64,000 nt of DNA. It comes from Pseudomonas sp. LS44. Its GTDB lineage: Bacteria > Pseudomonadota > Gammaproteobacteria > Pseudomonadales > Pseudomonadaceae. Positions 1-8,361 of the stretch are shown one piece after another (within the stretch, counting starts at the first letter, position 1; each line of letters opens with the position of its first letter). Location: contig NZ_CP102830.1 in assembly GCF_024730785.1 (NCBI RefSeq), positions 434,001 through 498,000 of the forward strand, written 5' to 3'. The position numbers and the translations under genes are program-made. The notes under the pieces were generated by a model that worked only from the letters and a program-made list of their open reading frames with translations, did not search any database and was not told the origin of the DNA.

Positions 1-1294
1 CGGGATGCAGTTCGCCTCTGCGGATTTCCTGCATGTGTTCGGTGTACCAAGTATTAAAAAGCTCCTGAGCTTCCTCGGTGAAGTGCAGTGCCAGGCGTGG
101 CTCGTCTGGTAGTTGGTCAAGGTCATGAAAGATCCCTTTTACGTACTCTCTGACGGCGTGGTTCGGCCAGCGGTCCACCAGTTGCCATTCCCTATTGTCA
201 TCGGGCCAAACCAAGAGCTGAAAGCGCTGCATCAACCCGTCAGCAAAATCACCAGTAACCGCACCGCGCACTAGCGATGCAATACGAGAAGGCTGGATGC
301 CACCGATTATGGATAAGCAGCATGACGAGATATGCAGCGTCCCACGACCAATCCGGTCATAGGTGTACTCGCCGTTGCCCTCGGAACACTCAAGGTAGAA
401 CGCCCGATCTGCCGCCCAGCGTTCGTCCTGCAGGCGCGCCAACCATCCCGACAGTTCATCGCGCGCCAGAAGCAGGCCATTGGGGTTTTGGTTCAGTAAC
501 TCCCCCAGCTTCTCGACAGTCGTATCGTTGACAATATGGCGCCGGGGGATTGGAGGCGGAATATCCTCCACGACGGATTCCAGTAGGGACTGGGCGCCCA
601 CCTTCTGATTGTTTTCGAGCAGTTTCCTCGCCTTGTCCTTAACGACCTTGCGTTCCAGTTCCAGCAGTTCGCTGCCGGTCTTGTACTCGGTCATGGCTTT
701 GGTGTGCTGCTCCCTTGCTGAAGTTTCCAGGGATTGCAGTGGAAACATTGCCTGGTTGAGTGCAGGCGATTTCATCGTCGCCGGATTTCCTATCACGCAT
801 CCCCACGGATTTGGCACTACTGCCCAGTCATCGTGCCGCTTGGGGTGAATGGTGAACTTGCGTCCCACCACACTACCTATCTCGACGACCAAAGCGACGG
901 ACACAAAGTCAGGCGGGCATTGGGTGCGTTCGGCAACATCGCGAACAAAACTACTCAATGCATCGGGCAGCAGGTCGTAATCCCAGGTCATTGCCGATGG
1001 CAGCCCGACGGGCAGCGGACGTGGCTGGATGTTTGGGTTGAGGTAAGACAACAGGGCGTATTCCGGCATTTCGCCAGTCAGTTCAGGCGGGATACCCATG
1101 GCTTCGACCTCAGGCTCCATACCTCGCCGGGCCGCACGGGCGTCGTCCCAATCCCTATATAAGTCCTTCAGGACCTCGTCTGAATCGCCACGTGCTATCG
1201 CCTCGCCCAGTTCGCGCTCGCACCTACGCTCGGCTTCAAGGGCGTCCGATATTTCGCTCTCCAGGTGTTCGTGCCGGTCGTTGAGATCAGTCAT
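1..1294 (-). CDS. DUF3987 domain protein (replication/primase-associated), C-terminus outside window
   Basis: Partial gene: the reading frame is open from an ATG at 1294 to the window edge (431 codons), with no stop. The N-terminal ~60 residues are charged and helical. After that comes the DUF3987 pattern seen in phage, satellite and island primase/helicase-like proteins. A P-loop-like GNPATMKSP lies at residues 169-177, after a DDWAVVPNPWG stretch, and an acidic RDELSGW segment lies around residues 278-284. The start overlaps the stop of the upstream small gene (ATGA), so the two are probably translationally coupled. In this family such proteins sit near alpA and the integrase and are thought to act in element replication. 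No separate TOPRIM or zinc-primase domain is visible in the part present. The family call is fairly firm; the biochemical role is inferred. Confidence 0.75.
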   Translation of the reverse strand, partial: MTDLNDRHEHLESEISDALEAERRCERELGEAIARGDSDEVLKDLYRDWDDARAARRGMEPEVEAMGIPPELTGEMPEYALLSYLNPNIQPRPLPVGLPSAMTWDYDLLPDALSSFVRDVAERTQCPPDFVSVALVVEIGSVVGRKFTIHPKRHDDWAVVPNPWGCVIGNPATMKSPALNQAMFPLQSLETSAREQHTKAMTEYKTGSELLELERKVVKDKARKLLENNQKVGAQSLLESVVEDIPPPIPRRHIVNDTTVEKLGELLNQNPNGLLLARDELSGWLARLQDERWAADRAFYLECSEGNGEYTYDRIGRGTLHISSCCLSIIGGIQPSRIASLVRGAVTGDFADGLMQRFQLLVWPDDNREWQLVDRWPNHAVREYVKGIFHDLDQLPDEPRLALHFTEEAQELFNTWYTEHMQEIRRGELHP

Positions 1295-1470
1295 GGCCGC
1301 CTCCGGATTGGAACGAGGCGAACCGTCACTCGTCCCCAGGGGTAGGAGGCTGCGCATTCACGATCAGCTTCCTCTTTGGCCGGGTATGGCCCCAGCAAAA
1401 TGCATTCGGTTTCCGGATCGACGACGCAGTACCCCACTTTGACTCTTTCCGGTTTCTTTTGGTGGTCCAT
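1291..1470 (-). CDS. small hypothetical protein of the integrative element
   Basis: A 59-residue protein of unknown family. I chose the ATG at 1470 over the upstream in-frame start at 1506 because a strong GGAGG lies 8-10 bases before it. The 15-base leader carrying that GGAGG is repeated exactly before the alpA-like gene. The stop overlaps the ATG of the DUF3987 gene (ATGA). The sequence is hydrophilic, with a GYCVVDPETE segment and a LLGPYPAKEEAD segment, and has no membrane span or signal peptide. Position and coupling suggest a helper for the replication protein or a minor regulator; that is inference only. Confidence 0.55.
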   Translation of the reverse strand: MDHQKKPERVKVGYCVVDPETECILLGPYPAKEEADRECAASYPWGRVTVRLVPIRRRP

Positions 1471-1591
1471 GTTTGGGGCCTCCAGGGGTGTTTTCGGGCA
1501 AGCCAAGGGCGGCCCCGCTGGTAGCGGATCAGGTTGTTATGCGGGGGGTGGCGTCTGTTTTGGTGTGCAGGGACAACGCTGAGCGTATGGC

Positions 1592-1909
1592 TCAGGCAAT
1601 TTCATCCCGGCTTGCCCGGATGCACGCTTCTCGCCAGACAAGTACCTCGTCTTCGATCCAGGCAGCAGACTTCGGACCTAGCATGACTTGCTTGGGGAAA
1701 GTGCCGGCGGCGATACGCCGATAAATCTCGGAGGTGGAAAGGGTGGTCAGCCATTTCACTTCGGGTAGTTTGATAAACCGATAGCTCTTGAGGGCAGCCT
1801 TGACGCGGAGTTCAAACTCTTCGTCAGGCTGCGGAATTTTGGCTTCGTTACGCCGCGTGTGTTCGGCTTTTGCAGCCTCGCGAAGTCCGGATAGGGTGGG
1901 GTTTGCCAT
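1592..1909 (-). CDS. AlpA-family transcriptional regulator
   Basis: A 105-residue protein. Residues ~48-98 show the AlpA/excisionase-like winged-helix pattern: LPEVKWLTTLSTSEIYRRIAAGTFPKQVMLG can be read in two stretches, LSTSEIYRRIAAGTFP followed by a basic turn and a W-IEDEVLVW helix. AlpA proteins control integrase or excision genes in P4-like prophages and islands. The ~47-residue N-terminal arm is charged and not typical of the shortest AlpA proteins. The start at 1909 is supported by GGAGG in a leader shared with the small gene at 1470. It sits between an unknown gene upstream and the replication-type genes downstream, the usual island order. The DNA target is unknown, but a near-perfect dyad lies just upstream at 1974-2008. 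Confidence 0.75.
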   Translation of the reverse strand: MANPTLSGLREAAKAEHTRRNEAKIPQPDEEFELRVKAALKSYRFIKLPEVKWLTTLSTSEIYRRIAAGTFPKQVMLGPKSAAWIEDEVLVWREACIRASRDEIA

Positions 1910-1973
1910 GTTGTGGGCCTCCAGGGGTGGCGTTGAACATGACTTTCAGTGAAGGTGCTAGTGGCGAGTCTGG

Positions 1974-2008
1974 CGACGACAATAATTCGGGCTGAATTTT
2001 TGTCGTCG
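1974..2008. promoter_or_regulatory. long inverted repeat upstream of the alpA-like gene
   Basis: Two 15-base arms with one mismatch flank a 5-base centre (GGGCT); the outer half of each arm is CGACGACA / TGTCGTCG. It lies 65 bases upstream of the AlpA-like start, in the gap after the stop of the gene at 2034. On the plus strand a T-rich run follows, but no plus-strand gene ends here. An operator for AlpA or Int, or an RNA hairpin in the element transcript, are the likely options. Confidence 0.5.
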
Positions 2009-2033
2009 TTTTCTCTTTGTGTACTGCCGCCTT

Positions 2034-2465
2034 TCAATCGGCCCGGACTCTGAAAGTGGCATTGGCGGCTTCGACGACAGCATTAGCGGATTCGATGACG
2101 ACATTGAATGACGCAGCGGTGGCGTCTCCGGACTTGGCGATGGTATGGAGGGCGAAAAGGGGTTTCGCTATTCGCCCGTATCGCTCAAGGGTACGCTTGC
2201 TGTTTTTGCAGTTTGGTAAAACTTCTGCACGGGCTTTTGCGCAGGTTTCCCCTTGCTCCCTTCTGGCCTCGACTTTCAAAGCAGCTTTTAGCCACGGGCT
2301 TTGACGTATTTGTGCAAGTGTCCGTCGGGGTCGGCCGACGGGCTTTCGATCTAACTTTGTTCGCGCCACTTCAGCCATGGCCGCCATTGCATCGGGGGAG
2401 GGGGGCGTGCCGGCATGGAATGCGTCCAGAAACTCCCGGTAGAGGTTTTGGTTCGACTTGGCCAT
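2034..2465 (-). CDS. hypothetical protein of the integrative element
   Basis: A 143-residue protein that I cannot assign. The N-terminus is acidic to neutral (NLYREFLDAFHAG). The middle is strongly basic (KPVGRPRRTLAQIRQSP), with an AT-hook-like GRPRR core around residues 43-48. A helical region then holds a CAKARAEVLPNCKNSKRTLERY segment with two cysteines, and the C-terminus is rich in Ala and Val. No membrane span is seen. It lies between integrase and alpA on the same strand, preceded by CTGGAG about eight bases before the ATG. The basic centre suggests DNA binding, but this is only a guess. Confidence 0.6.
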   Translation of the reverse strand: MAKSNQNLYREFLDAFHAGTPPSPDAMAAMAEVARTKLDRKPVGRPRRTLAQIRQSPWLKAALKVEARREQGETCAKARAEVLPNCKNSKRTLERYGRIAKPLFALHTIAKSGDATAASFNVVIESANAVVEAANATFRVRAD

Positions 2466-2543
2466 CGGATTCTCCAGAGCTACACGTGTGGCTGGCTGAA
2501 CTGAAAATGCGATGACTTGAGAATAGTCGGTACGGTTGAAGAA

Positions 2544-3752
2544 TTACGCCTTGCGCTTGATGCACACCACATTGGCGCCGGCGCACAGGGCGTCAATCGA
2601 ATCGGCCCAGGCCTGCATCATGTCTTCTCGTTGGGGCAGATAGGTCGCGTGGTTGTAGGTGTCACGGATTTCGTCCTTGTCGCCATGGGCAAGCTGGCGC
2701 TCGATCCAGTCGCCGTTGTAGCCGCGCCCGTTCAGTTCGGTGCTCAGCAGATGGCGGAAGCCGTGGCCCGTCTGCCGACCTTCGTAGCCCATCAGGCGCA
2801 ACGCCTTGTTGATGGTGTTCTCGCTCATGGGCCGATCGGGGTTCTGCTGGCCGGGGAAGACCAGGGCGTATTTCCCGCTGATCTCCTGAAGCTGGCGCAG
2901 GATGGCCATAGCCTGGCGAGGCAGGGGCACCACATGGGGACGGCGGGCCTTCATGCGTTCCTTGGGAATCGTCCAGGTATCACAGTTAAGGTCGAACTCA
3001 TCCCAGCGCGCGGCGCGCAATTCGCCGGGGCGAACGGCTGTCAATATCAGCAGGCGAATGGCGGAATGGGTGAATGTGTGTAGCTTGACGGCCTCCAGTT
3101 TCTCCAGCAATTCGGGCAGTTCGGTGAAGGCGATGTGCGGATGGTGGCGGGCAGCCTTGGCCGGTTCTGCCACCACGCTGAGATCGGTGGCCGGGTTGCT
3201 CTCCACCACTCCCTTGGCCAGCGCGTAGCGGAATATCTGGTGCAACCATTGGCGAATCTTGCCAGCGGCATTCAACGTGCCGCGTGCTTCTACCTTGCGC
3301 ACCAGTTCCACCATGTCGGGCCGGGTGATACCGGCGATGGGGCGTGAGCCGATGCCGGGGATAATGTCGTTTTCTAGGTAAAGCTTGGCTTTATAGCGAG
3401 TGCTTTCTGCCCAGCGCGGGGCGTTATAGGTATACCACTCCCGTGCCACCGTCTCGAAGGTCAGCGCCTCGGCCTTCTGTGCCTGCTTGGTGGCCTTCCT
3501 CTGCTGTCCGGGGTCGATACCCTCGGCCAACAATTGGCGCGCATCGTCGCGGCGCTGGCGGGCCTTCTGAAGCGTTACCGTGGGGTAAGCGCCGAGGGCC
3601 AGCTTTTTTTCTTTGCCGGCTACCCGGTATTTAAGCTTCCACAGCTTGGAGCCGTTTGGGTTGACCAGCAGGTAAAGCCCGTGGGCGTCAGTCAGCTTGT
3701 GGGGCTTTTCTTGGGGTTTGGCTGCCTTGATGGCGCTGTCAGTCAGGGACAT
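2544..3752 (-). CDS. tyrosine-type site-specific integrase (P4-like)
   Basis: Phage/island integrase of 402 residues that recombines the element into the adjacent tRNA-Phe gene. Residues ~1-90 are a DUF4102-type arm-binding domain (TDAHGLYLLVNPNGSKLWK), ~95-190 a core-binding helical domain, and ~205-390 the catalytic domain. All catalytic residues are present: Arg241 (AVRPGEL), His330/Arg333 (GHGFRH), His356 (LAHGD) and Tyr366 (DTYNHATYL). An in-frame extension to 3863 exists, but MSLTDSAIKAAKP at 3752 is the conserved family N-terminus, so I start there. The gene reads away from the tRNA 3' end on the same strand, the usual layout for this class. It appears intact, so the element may still be mobile if its other end is complete. 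Confidence 0.93.
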   Translation of the reverse strand: MSLTDSAIKAAKPQEKPHKLTDAHGLYLLVNPNGSKLWKLKYRVAGKEKKLALGAYPTVTLQKARQRRDDARQLLAEGIDPGQQRKATKQAQKAEALTFETVAREWYTYNAPRWAESTRYKAKLYLENDIIPGIGSRPIAGITRPDMVELVRKVEARGTLNAAGKIRQWLHQIFRYALAKGVVESNPATDLSVVAEPAKAARHHPHIAFTELPELLEKLEAVKLHTFTHSAIRLLILTAVRPGELRAARWDEFDLNCDTWTIPKERMKARRPHVVPLPRQAMAILRQLQEISGKYALVFPGQQNPDRPMSENTINKALRLMGYEGRQTGHGFRHLLSTELNGRGYNGDWIERQLAHGDKDEIRDTYNHATYLPQREDMMQAWADSIDALCAGANVVCIKRKA

Positions 3753-3799
3753 GTCGTTCGCTTCCGCATTGGGGGCCTTTTTGAGACCGAACCAAAGAA

Positions 3800-3819
3800 G
3801 CCCCCATACAGGCCCCCAT
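3800..3819 (-). promoter_or_regulatory. short direct repeats upstream of integrase (candidate Int arm sites)
   Basis: On the minus strand ATGGGGGC occurs twice, 12 bases apart (3819-3812 and 3807-3800), about 50-65 bases upstream of the integrase start. G-rich direct repeats in this position are common between attL and int of P4-like elements, where they can serve as arm-type sites. The function here is inferred from position. Confidence 0.4.
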
Positions 3820-3861
3820 TTGTTGGGGCTTATGCGGGGTGTCTTGGGAAGCGTAGACAAC

Positions 3862-3889
3862 AAAAAACCGGCTCAGAGGCCGGTTTTTT
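3862..3889. terminator. bidirectional rho-independent terminator between tRNA-Phe and integrase
   Basis: An 11-base arm pair (AAAAAACCGGC / GCCGGTTTTTT) around a 6-base loop gives a U-run on either strand. It would end the tRNA-Phe transcript and insulate the integrase from tRNA transcription. Confidence 0.8.
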
Positions 3890-3930
3890 GGGGCTTTCGG
3901 GTGGTTTTGGCACCACCTGAAAACAAAAGA

Positions 3931-4006
3931 TGGTGCCCAGGGACGGAATCGAACCGCCGACACGGGGATTTTCAATCCCCTGCTCTACCGACTGAGCTAC
4001 CTGGGC
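3931..4006 (-). tRNA. tRNA-Phe (anticodon GAA)
   Basis: A 76-base tRNA with encoded CCA. The acceptor stem is GCCCAGG/CCTGGGC, the D arm carries AGCTCAGTCGGTAGAGC, the anticodon arm GGGGATTGAAAATCCCC gives GAA, and the T arm contains GGTTCGATTCC. The 3' end faces the integrase, so this gene is the attachment site of the element at 1-3930. It is still complete because the element carries or restores the 3' end. A second, partial copy of the 3' end would be expected at the far end of the element, outside the window. Confidence 0.97.
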
Positions 4007-4096
4007 AACGGGGCGCTATTAGACGGATTTGACCTTTGCCTGTCAAGCGCGAGTTGGAAAAATATTTAGCGATAACGGGCGCTTACGTTTGTCGGC

Positions 4097-4369
4097 TTAT
4101 TCGCTGGGCGGAACATAGCCATCGGCTTGGGCGTATTCCTCGCCGGAGAGGAACTTGTCCATTTCGCCCTGGAGGAATTTGCGGTCCTCGGCATTCATCA
4201 TGTTCAGGCGGCGTTCGTTGATCAGCAGGGTCTGGTGTTTCTGCCATTCGTCCCAGGCTTGCTTGGAGACATTGTTGAAGATGTCTTCACCCTTTGCGCC
4301 CGGATAGGGCGGGCGGTCGAGGGCGGGCAATTGTTGTTTGTGCTTGCGGCACATCACGGTGCGGGTCAT
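4097..4369 (-). CDS. yggX: YggX, Fe(2+)-trafficking / oxidative damage protection protein
   Basis: A 90-residue cytosolic protein of the YggX family, linked to iron handling and protection of Fe-S clusters from oxidants. The N-terminus [15 protein letters not shown] with its single cysteine (Cys7), the PPYPG turn and the [15 protein letters not shown] helix are the family signature, and the length is standard. An AGGAGA precedes the ATG. It follows mutY on the same strand with a 43-base gap. The pairing with mutY, itself an Fe-S enzyme, is conserved in many gammaproteobacteria and suggests co-transcription. No unusual features. Confidence 0.95.
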   Translation of the reverse strand: MTRTVMCRKHKQQLPALDRPPYPGAKGEDIFNNVSKQAWDEWQKHQTLLINERRLNMMNAEDRKFLQGEMDKFLSGEEYAQADGYVPPSE

Positions 4370-4412
4370 GGCGATCTCCTGCGATTATGGCGCGCTTGAG
4401 CGGATTCGCGGC

Positions 4413-5477
4413 TCAAGCGGTGTCGGTGTGCAATTCGGTTTCCGCGCGTTTCAGCAGCTTCTTCACCGGAGCGGCGAGGCCCAGGCGCGGCGGGGAGGCG
4501 AGGTTATACCAGAGCCAGTCGGCCTCGGCCACGCCGCTGCCGTGCGCGTCGACCTCGATCAACCAGGGCTCGATGGCCAGCTGGAAGTGGCTGAACGTGT
4601 GGGTCAGACCGGGTAGCTGGCGGCGCTGGCCAAGGGTCAGACCGTGGCGGGCGGCGAGATCGTCCAGCTCGTCGCTGGCGAGCAGTTCCGGCAGGCTCCA
4701 CAGCCCACCCCAGAGGCCGCTGGGCGGGCGGCGATAGAGCAGGATGGCGCCATCGCGGTTGGCCAGTAGCGGCATCAGCGCGCGTTTCTGCGGCAGCGCC
4801 TTGCGCGGTTTGGCGACCGGATAAGCGGTTTCCCGGCCGAGGAAGTGCGCGCGGCAGCCCGTCTGCAATGGACACAGCAGGCAGCTCGGTTTGCTGCGGG
4901 TGCAGAGTGTGGCGCCCAGATCCATCATCGCCTGGGTGTAGTGGTTGACCCGCGCGTGCGGGGTGAAGCGCTCGGCGACTTCCCACAGTTGCTTGGCCAC
5001 CTTGGGTTCGCCGGGGTAGCCGTCCTGCGCGCTGTAGCGGGCCAGCACGCGCTTGACGTTGCCATCCAGAATCGGCGCGCGCAGGCCCATGCTCAGGCTG
5101 GCGATGGCTCCGGCGGTGGAGCGACCGATTCCGGGCAGCTCGGCCAGCGCATCGACGTTGTGGGGGAATTCGCCGGCGTGCTCGGCGACCACGATCTGCG
5201 CGGTCTTGTGCAGATTGCGGGCGCGGCTGTAGTAGCCGAGGCCGGTCCATAGGTGCAGCACTTCATCTTCCGGCGCGGCAGCCAGGGCGGCGACGCTCGG
5301 CAGGGCGTCCATGAAACGATCGAAGTAGCCGAGCACGGTACTGACCTGAGTCTGCTGCAGCATGATCTCCGAGACCCACACCCGGTACGGGTTGATGCCC
5401 AGTTGCCAGGGCAGATCCTTGCGTCCGTGGCAGTCATACCAATCGAGCACGGCGCTGGAGAAATGCTCGGGGCTCAT
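4413..5477 (-). CDS. mutY: A/G-specific adenine DNA glycosylase MutY
   Basis: Base-excision repair enzyme that removes adenine mispaired with 8-oxoguanine. The 354-residue product has the helix-hairpin-helix [10 protein letters not shown] at 114-123, catalytic Glu37 (SEIMLQQTQ) and Asp138 (ILDGNVKRV). A complete [4Fe-4S] ligand set is present, Cys192-x6-Cys199-x2-Cys202-x5-Cys208. The C-terminal ~130 residues form the NUDIX-like 8-oxoG recognition domain ([13 protein letters not shown]). The ATG overlaps the asmA-like stop by four bases, so translation is likely coupled to that gene. Intact and of normal length. Confidence 0.97.
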   Translation of the reverse strand: MSPEHFSSAVLDWYDCHGRKDLPWQLGINPYRVWVSEIMLQQTQVSTVLGYFDRFMDALPSVAALAAAPEDEVLHLWTGLGYYSRARNLHKTAQIVVAEHAGEFPHNVDALAELPGIGRSTAGAIASLSMGLRAPILDGNVKRVLARYSAQDGYPGEPKVAKQLWEVAERFTPHARVNHYTQAMMDLGATLCTRSKPSCLLCPLQTGCRAHFLGRETAYPVAKPRKALPQKRALMPLLANRDGAILLYRRPPSGLWGGLWSLPELLASDELDDLAARHGLTLGQRRQLPGLTHTFSHFQLAIEPWLIEVDAHGSGVAEADWLWYNLASPPRLGLAAPVKKLLKRAETELHTDTA

Positions 5478-7705
5478 CGCTTGAACAGGCCCTTGAGGGC
5501 GTCTTTGAGTTCCGGACTGACCTTGTCGCCAAGCTTCTCTTCGAGCTTTTCATTGAGTTTGTCGCCGGCCAGTTTGGCGGCCACCTTGCCCATCCCGTCG
5601 CGGTCCAGGCGGCAGGCTTTGGCGCCCAGTTCCAGCGGGCCGCGGCAGCGCAGCGGCCATTCGAGGCCGACGTAGCGCTGGTTGACCTGGCAGGCCGGGT
5701 CGGGCATCTCGCTCTTGTCGCCTTCGATGACGACGCCGACCCGGTAGTCCATGCCGAGGACGCGCAGGTCGAGGTCGCCGTTGCCCTTGAGGCTCAGGCC
5801 GGGGATGCGCGCGCGCAGATCGGGGTTGCTGGCTACGCCGTTGTGGAAGTTGAGATTGCCCTTGAGTTCCTGGAACGGTGTGTCCCGACCGCGCGGCGCG
5901 CTGGACAGGGTTTTCCGATTGAGCGTGGCGATGCCCTGGCATAGCTGCTGCTCGAGGTTGGCGTTGACCAGCACGCCGTCGCTGAGGGTGAAGCTGGCGG
6001 TGCCATTCAGGCTATCGATCCAGGCCTTTTGGCTGTTGCCGCTGGCGGTGATATCGGTGACCAGATCCAGGCGGCCGGTGAGCGGGCTTTTCTGCCCCTG
6101 GCTCTCGACGAGTTTTTCCACCGGTACCTGGCTGATGCGTTTCTTGGCGGTCAGCAGTGGTGTTGGCTGGCGCACATCGAGGCTGGCCTGGGCGTTGAAG
6201 TTGCCGTTGTAGAGCTCGCCGCGCAGGTCTTGCAGGGTCAGCAGACCGTCCTTGCTGGTCAGTTTGAGGCTGGCGTTGTCGATCGGCAGCTTGTCGAGGG
6301 TCAGTTGGCCGAGCGCCATATCCAGCTCCACGTCCAGCGTGCGCAGGCGCTCCACCGGCACTATCGGGGCTCCGCTCCAGGCCTGCTGGGTCGGCGCTTT
6401 GGGCAGCTCGTCGCTGCCGCTGCTGGTGGCTTCGGCAATCGTGCCTTTGACTTCGCTCCGGCGGCTGGCAGTGGCGGCGTCGGCACCCTCCGCGACTCGA
6501 GCCGGCAGGTAGCGATCGAGATCCAGACGATCGCCCTTGAGCTGAACGCGCAGCGCGCGCTTGGCGAGGTCGGCGACGGCGATGCGGCCGCTGAAGCTGC
6601 TGTCATCGAATTTCAGGTTGAGTTCTTCGAGCGCCACGCTGGTCGGGCTGCCGCCCAGGCGCGTGACCAATTCGACTTTGCTCAGCGTCGTTGGGTCGGC
6701 CATGGCCGGCAGCGACTGGCCGATGCCGTCGAGAAATTCGCGCAGGTTGAACTGGGCGATGGACAGGCCGCCGGTGAGTTTCGGGGTTTTGTTCAGCTCG
6801 CGCACATTCAGTTCGCCGAGCGCGCGCAGTTGGTTGACCGACAGTTTCAGGCCGCTCCACTCGGCAATCTGTGCCGCCTGGTCGAGGAGCAACTGGCCTT
6901 GGACGGAGAAGGTCGCGGTCTTGCCCTGCAAGGGTTCGCCCGAGGCCTCGCCGGACAGTTTCATGTCTTCCAGCTGATAGCGCTTGAGCGCGCGATCGAA
7001 ACGCAGTGCGCCCTGCAGCTCGGTTTTGGCGCGCATCAGCGGCTGATTGGTGCCCAGGAAGGCGGTCAGCTTGATCGGAATATCGGCCCCTTCATGAATC
7101 GCGCCGGTGGTCAGTTGAATGCTTTCGGCACTGAATTGCTTGCCACTCTTGGCGTCGTGGTAATCGATGCGCGCGTTGTTGACGATCAGGCTGTCGATAT
7201 CCAGTTTCATCGGTTGCGCAGATTTTTCCTCGTCCGTCTCGCTGCTAGCGGGCGTGGCTGGCGCCGACTCGGCTGCATCGGCTGGGGCGCTGGCGGGTTT
7301 GGCCGGGCGGCCGATGTCCTGCCAGTTGCCGTGGCCTTGTTCGTCGCGGCTCAGGGTCAGGTTCAGGCCCTCGACGCGGATATCGCTCATCTGCACTTCC
7401 TTGCGCAGCAGCGGCAGGACGCGCACCGACAAGCCCAGCAGGTTGAGGTCGGCGAACGGCTTATCCGGCGTGGCGGCGCTGGCCAGGCTGGCCTGATGCA
7501 GCTCCAGGCCGAGCCAGGGGAACAGGCTCCAGCCGATATCGCCATTGAGGGTCAGTTCCAGGTTGGCCTTTTCCCGCGCCAGCTGGCGGATTTCGTCCTT
7601 GTAGTCGTTCGGGTCGAACAGGTGGGTGAGGGCGAAGCCCAGCGCCACCACGATCAGCAGCAGTCCGAGAAAGACCAGGCCGAGAATTTTGCCGAGCGAT
7701 TTCAT
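5474..7705 (-). CDS. AsmA family inner-membrane protein
   Basis: A 743-residue AsmA-like protein, a class of large periplasmic proteins anchored by one N-terminal helix and implicated in outer-membrane lipid homeostasis and transport. A membrane segment ([21 protein letters not shown]) spans about residues 4-24. The AsmA N-terminal region follows, then a low-complexity Ala/Pro/Ser linker near residues 155-180. The C-terminal AsmA domain ([25 protein letters not shown]) begins around residue 540. I chose the ATG at 7705 because the membrane helix follows directly and AAGGA precedes it; an in-frame extension to 7879 lacks support. It overlaps mutY by 4 bp. The exact substrate is unknown. Confidence 0.92.
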   Translation of the reverse strand: MKSLGKILGLVFLGLLLIVVALGFALTHLFDPNDYKDEIRQLAREKANLELTLNGDIGWSLFPWLGLELHQASLASAATPDKPFADLNLLGLSVRVLPLLRKEVQMSDIRVEGLNLTLSRDEQGHGNWQDIGRPAKPASAPADAAESAPATPASSETDEEKSAQPMKLDIDSLIVNNARIDYHDAKSGKQFSAESIQLTTGAIHEGADIPIKLTAFLGTNQPLMRAKTELQGALRFDRALKRYQLEDMKLSGEASGEPLQGKTATFSVQGQLLLDQAAQIAEWSGLKLSVNQLRALGELNVRELNKTPKLTGGLSIAQFNLREFLDGIGQSLPAMADPTTLSKVELVTRLGGSPTSVALEELNLKFDDSSFSGRIAVADLAKRALRVQLKGDRLDLDRYLPARVAEGADAATASRRSEVKGTIAEATSSGSDELPKAPTQQAWSGAPIVPVERLRTLDVELDMALGQLTLDKLPIDNASLKLTSKDGLLTLQDLRGELYNGNFNAQASLDVRQPTPLLTAKKRISQVPVEKLVESQGQKSPLTGRLDLVTDITASGNSQKAWIDSLNGTASFTLSDGVLVNANLEQQLCQGIATLNRKTLSSAPRGRDTPFQELKGNLNFHNGVASNPDLRARIPGLSLKGNGDLDLRVLGMDYRVGVVIEGDKSEMPDPACQVNQRYVGLEWPLRCRGPLELGAKACRLDRDGMGKVAAKLAGDKLNEKLEEKLGDKVSPELKDALKGLFKR

Positions 7706-7742
7706 CGACGAGTCCTTGTGGGCAAATAACAGGGGATGGCGA

Positions 7743-7748
7743 AGTATA
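7743..7748 (-). promoter_or_regulatory. putative -10 box (TATACT) for asmA-mutY-yggX
   Basis: TATACT on the minus strand lies 38 bases upstream of the asmA-like ATG. No good -35 match is visible at 16-18 bases, so this is a moderate call based on position and the near-consensus -10. Confidence 0.4.
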
Positions 7749-7830
7749 CAGAGTGGTGCAAATTCGCTGCCGCGCCAGGCATGTAGCGGCTTGGACGGAG
7801 CAGAGCCGCGGCTGGTTCCCGAGTCGGGTG

Positions 7831-8229
7831 TTACAGCGGCTCGAGCGGCAGATGACAGCGCGCCGCCAGCGCTTGGCACTCCAGATGCTCGACGGGCGCC
7901 GCCAGATGCAGCGGTCGACCGGCTTCGCGGGCGATGCGCTGGGCTTCATCGAGCAGCCGGCGGCCGACCCCGCGTTTGCGGGTCAGGGTGCGCACGCACA
8001 GGTGCGACAGCCGCCAATGCACGCTGCCGCTTTCCAGCAGGGCGGCGCCGAGCAGGCGATCGTTGAAGCGTCCGCTCAGCAACGTGCCGGCGGCCAGTCC
8101 CGCGGCGATCAACGCCTGCGCATCGGTATACGGGGCGAGCAGCCAAGCCGGCGCGTCGGCATAAATCTTCGCCAGATCGAGGCGATCCTGCTCCGAGGGC
8201 TGGCTGATGCGTTCGACGATCACGGGCAT
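7831..8229 (-). CDS. GNAT-fold protein, PanZ/PanM-like acetyl-CoA sensor family
   Basis: A 132-residue GNAT-type protein. It has the acetyl-CoA loop RKRGVGRRLLDEAQRIA at about 84-100 and an N-terminus (MPVIVERISQPSEQDRLDLAKIYADAP) that resembles the PanZ/PanM family, which promotes PanD maturation and senses CoA in enterobacteria. Pseudomonas genomes commonly have such a gene divergent from hisB, as here (132 bp between starts). Whether it acts on PanD in this organism is not shown by the sequence. No nearby pantothenate gene supports it. A generic acetyltransferase is the alternative. Confidence 0.75.
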   Translation of the reverse strand: MPVIVERISQPSEQDRLDLAKIYADAPAWLLAPYTDAQALIAAGLAAGTLLSGRFNDRLLGAALLESGSVHWRLSHLCVRTLTRKRGVGRRLLDEAQRIAREAGRPLHLAAPVEHLECQALAARCHLPLEPL

Positions 8230-8320
8230 GGCAGGGCTCCGGCGGGCGCTAAAGGGGTGGGGCCGACGAGTGTAAACCGCGTGCGACCGCCGTCGGTAGC
8301 CGCGTGCGGCCGCGACCGCC

Positions 8321-8326
8321 TATAAT
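8321..8326 (+). promoter_or_regulatory. putative -10 box (TATAAT) of the hisB operon
   Basis: A perfect TATAAT lies 36 bases before the hisB ATG. The -35 region is GC-rich and poor. No His-leader peptide or attenuator hairpin is visible between this box and hisB. Confidence 0.5.
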
Positions 8327-8361
8327 GCCCGCCTTTTCCGTGAGCACTTGTGGAGCTGGTG

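Noticed and set aside
734..1162. 142-codon plus-strand frame in the mobile element
   Set aside because: Lies antisense to the DUF3987 frame, which shows family motifs and runs open for 1294 bases.
6029..7729. 566-codon plus-strand open frame opposite the asmA-like gene
   Set aside because: It is fully antisense to a well-supported AsmA protein; its composition (Gln/Ala/Gly/Val-rich) is typical of the shadow of a GC-rich gene, and it has no domain.
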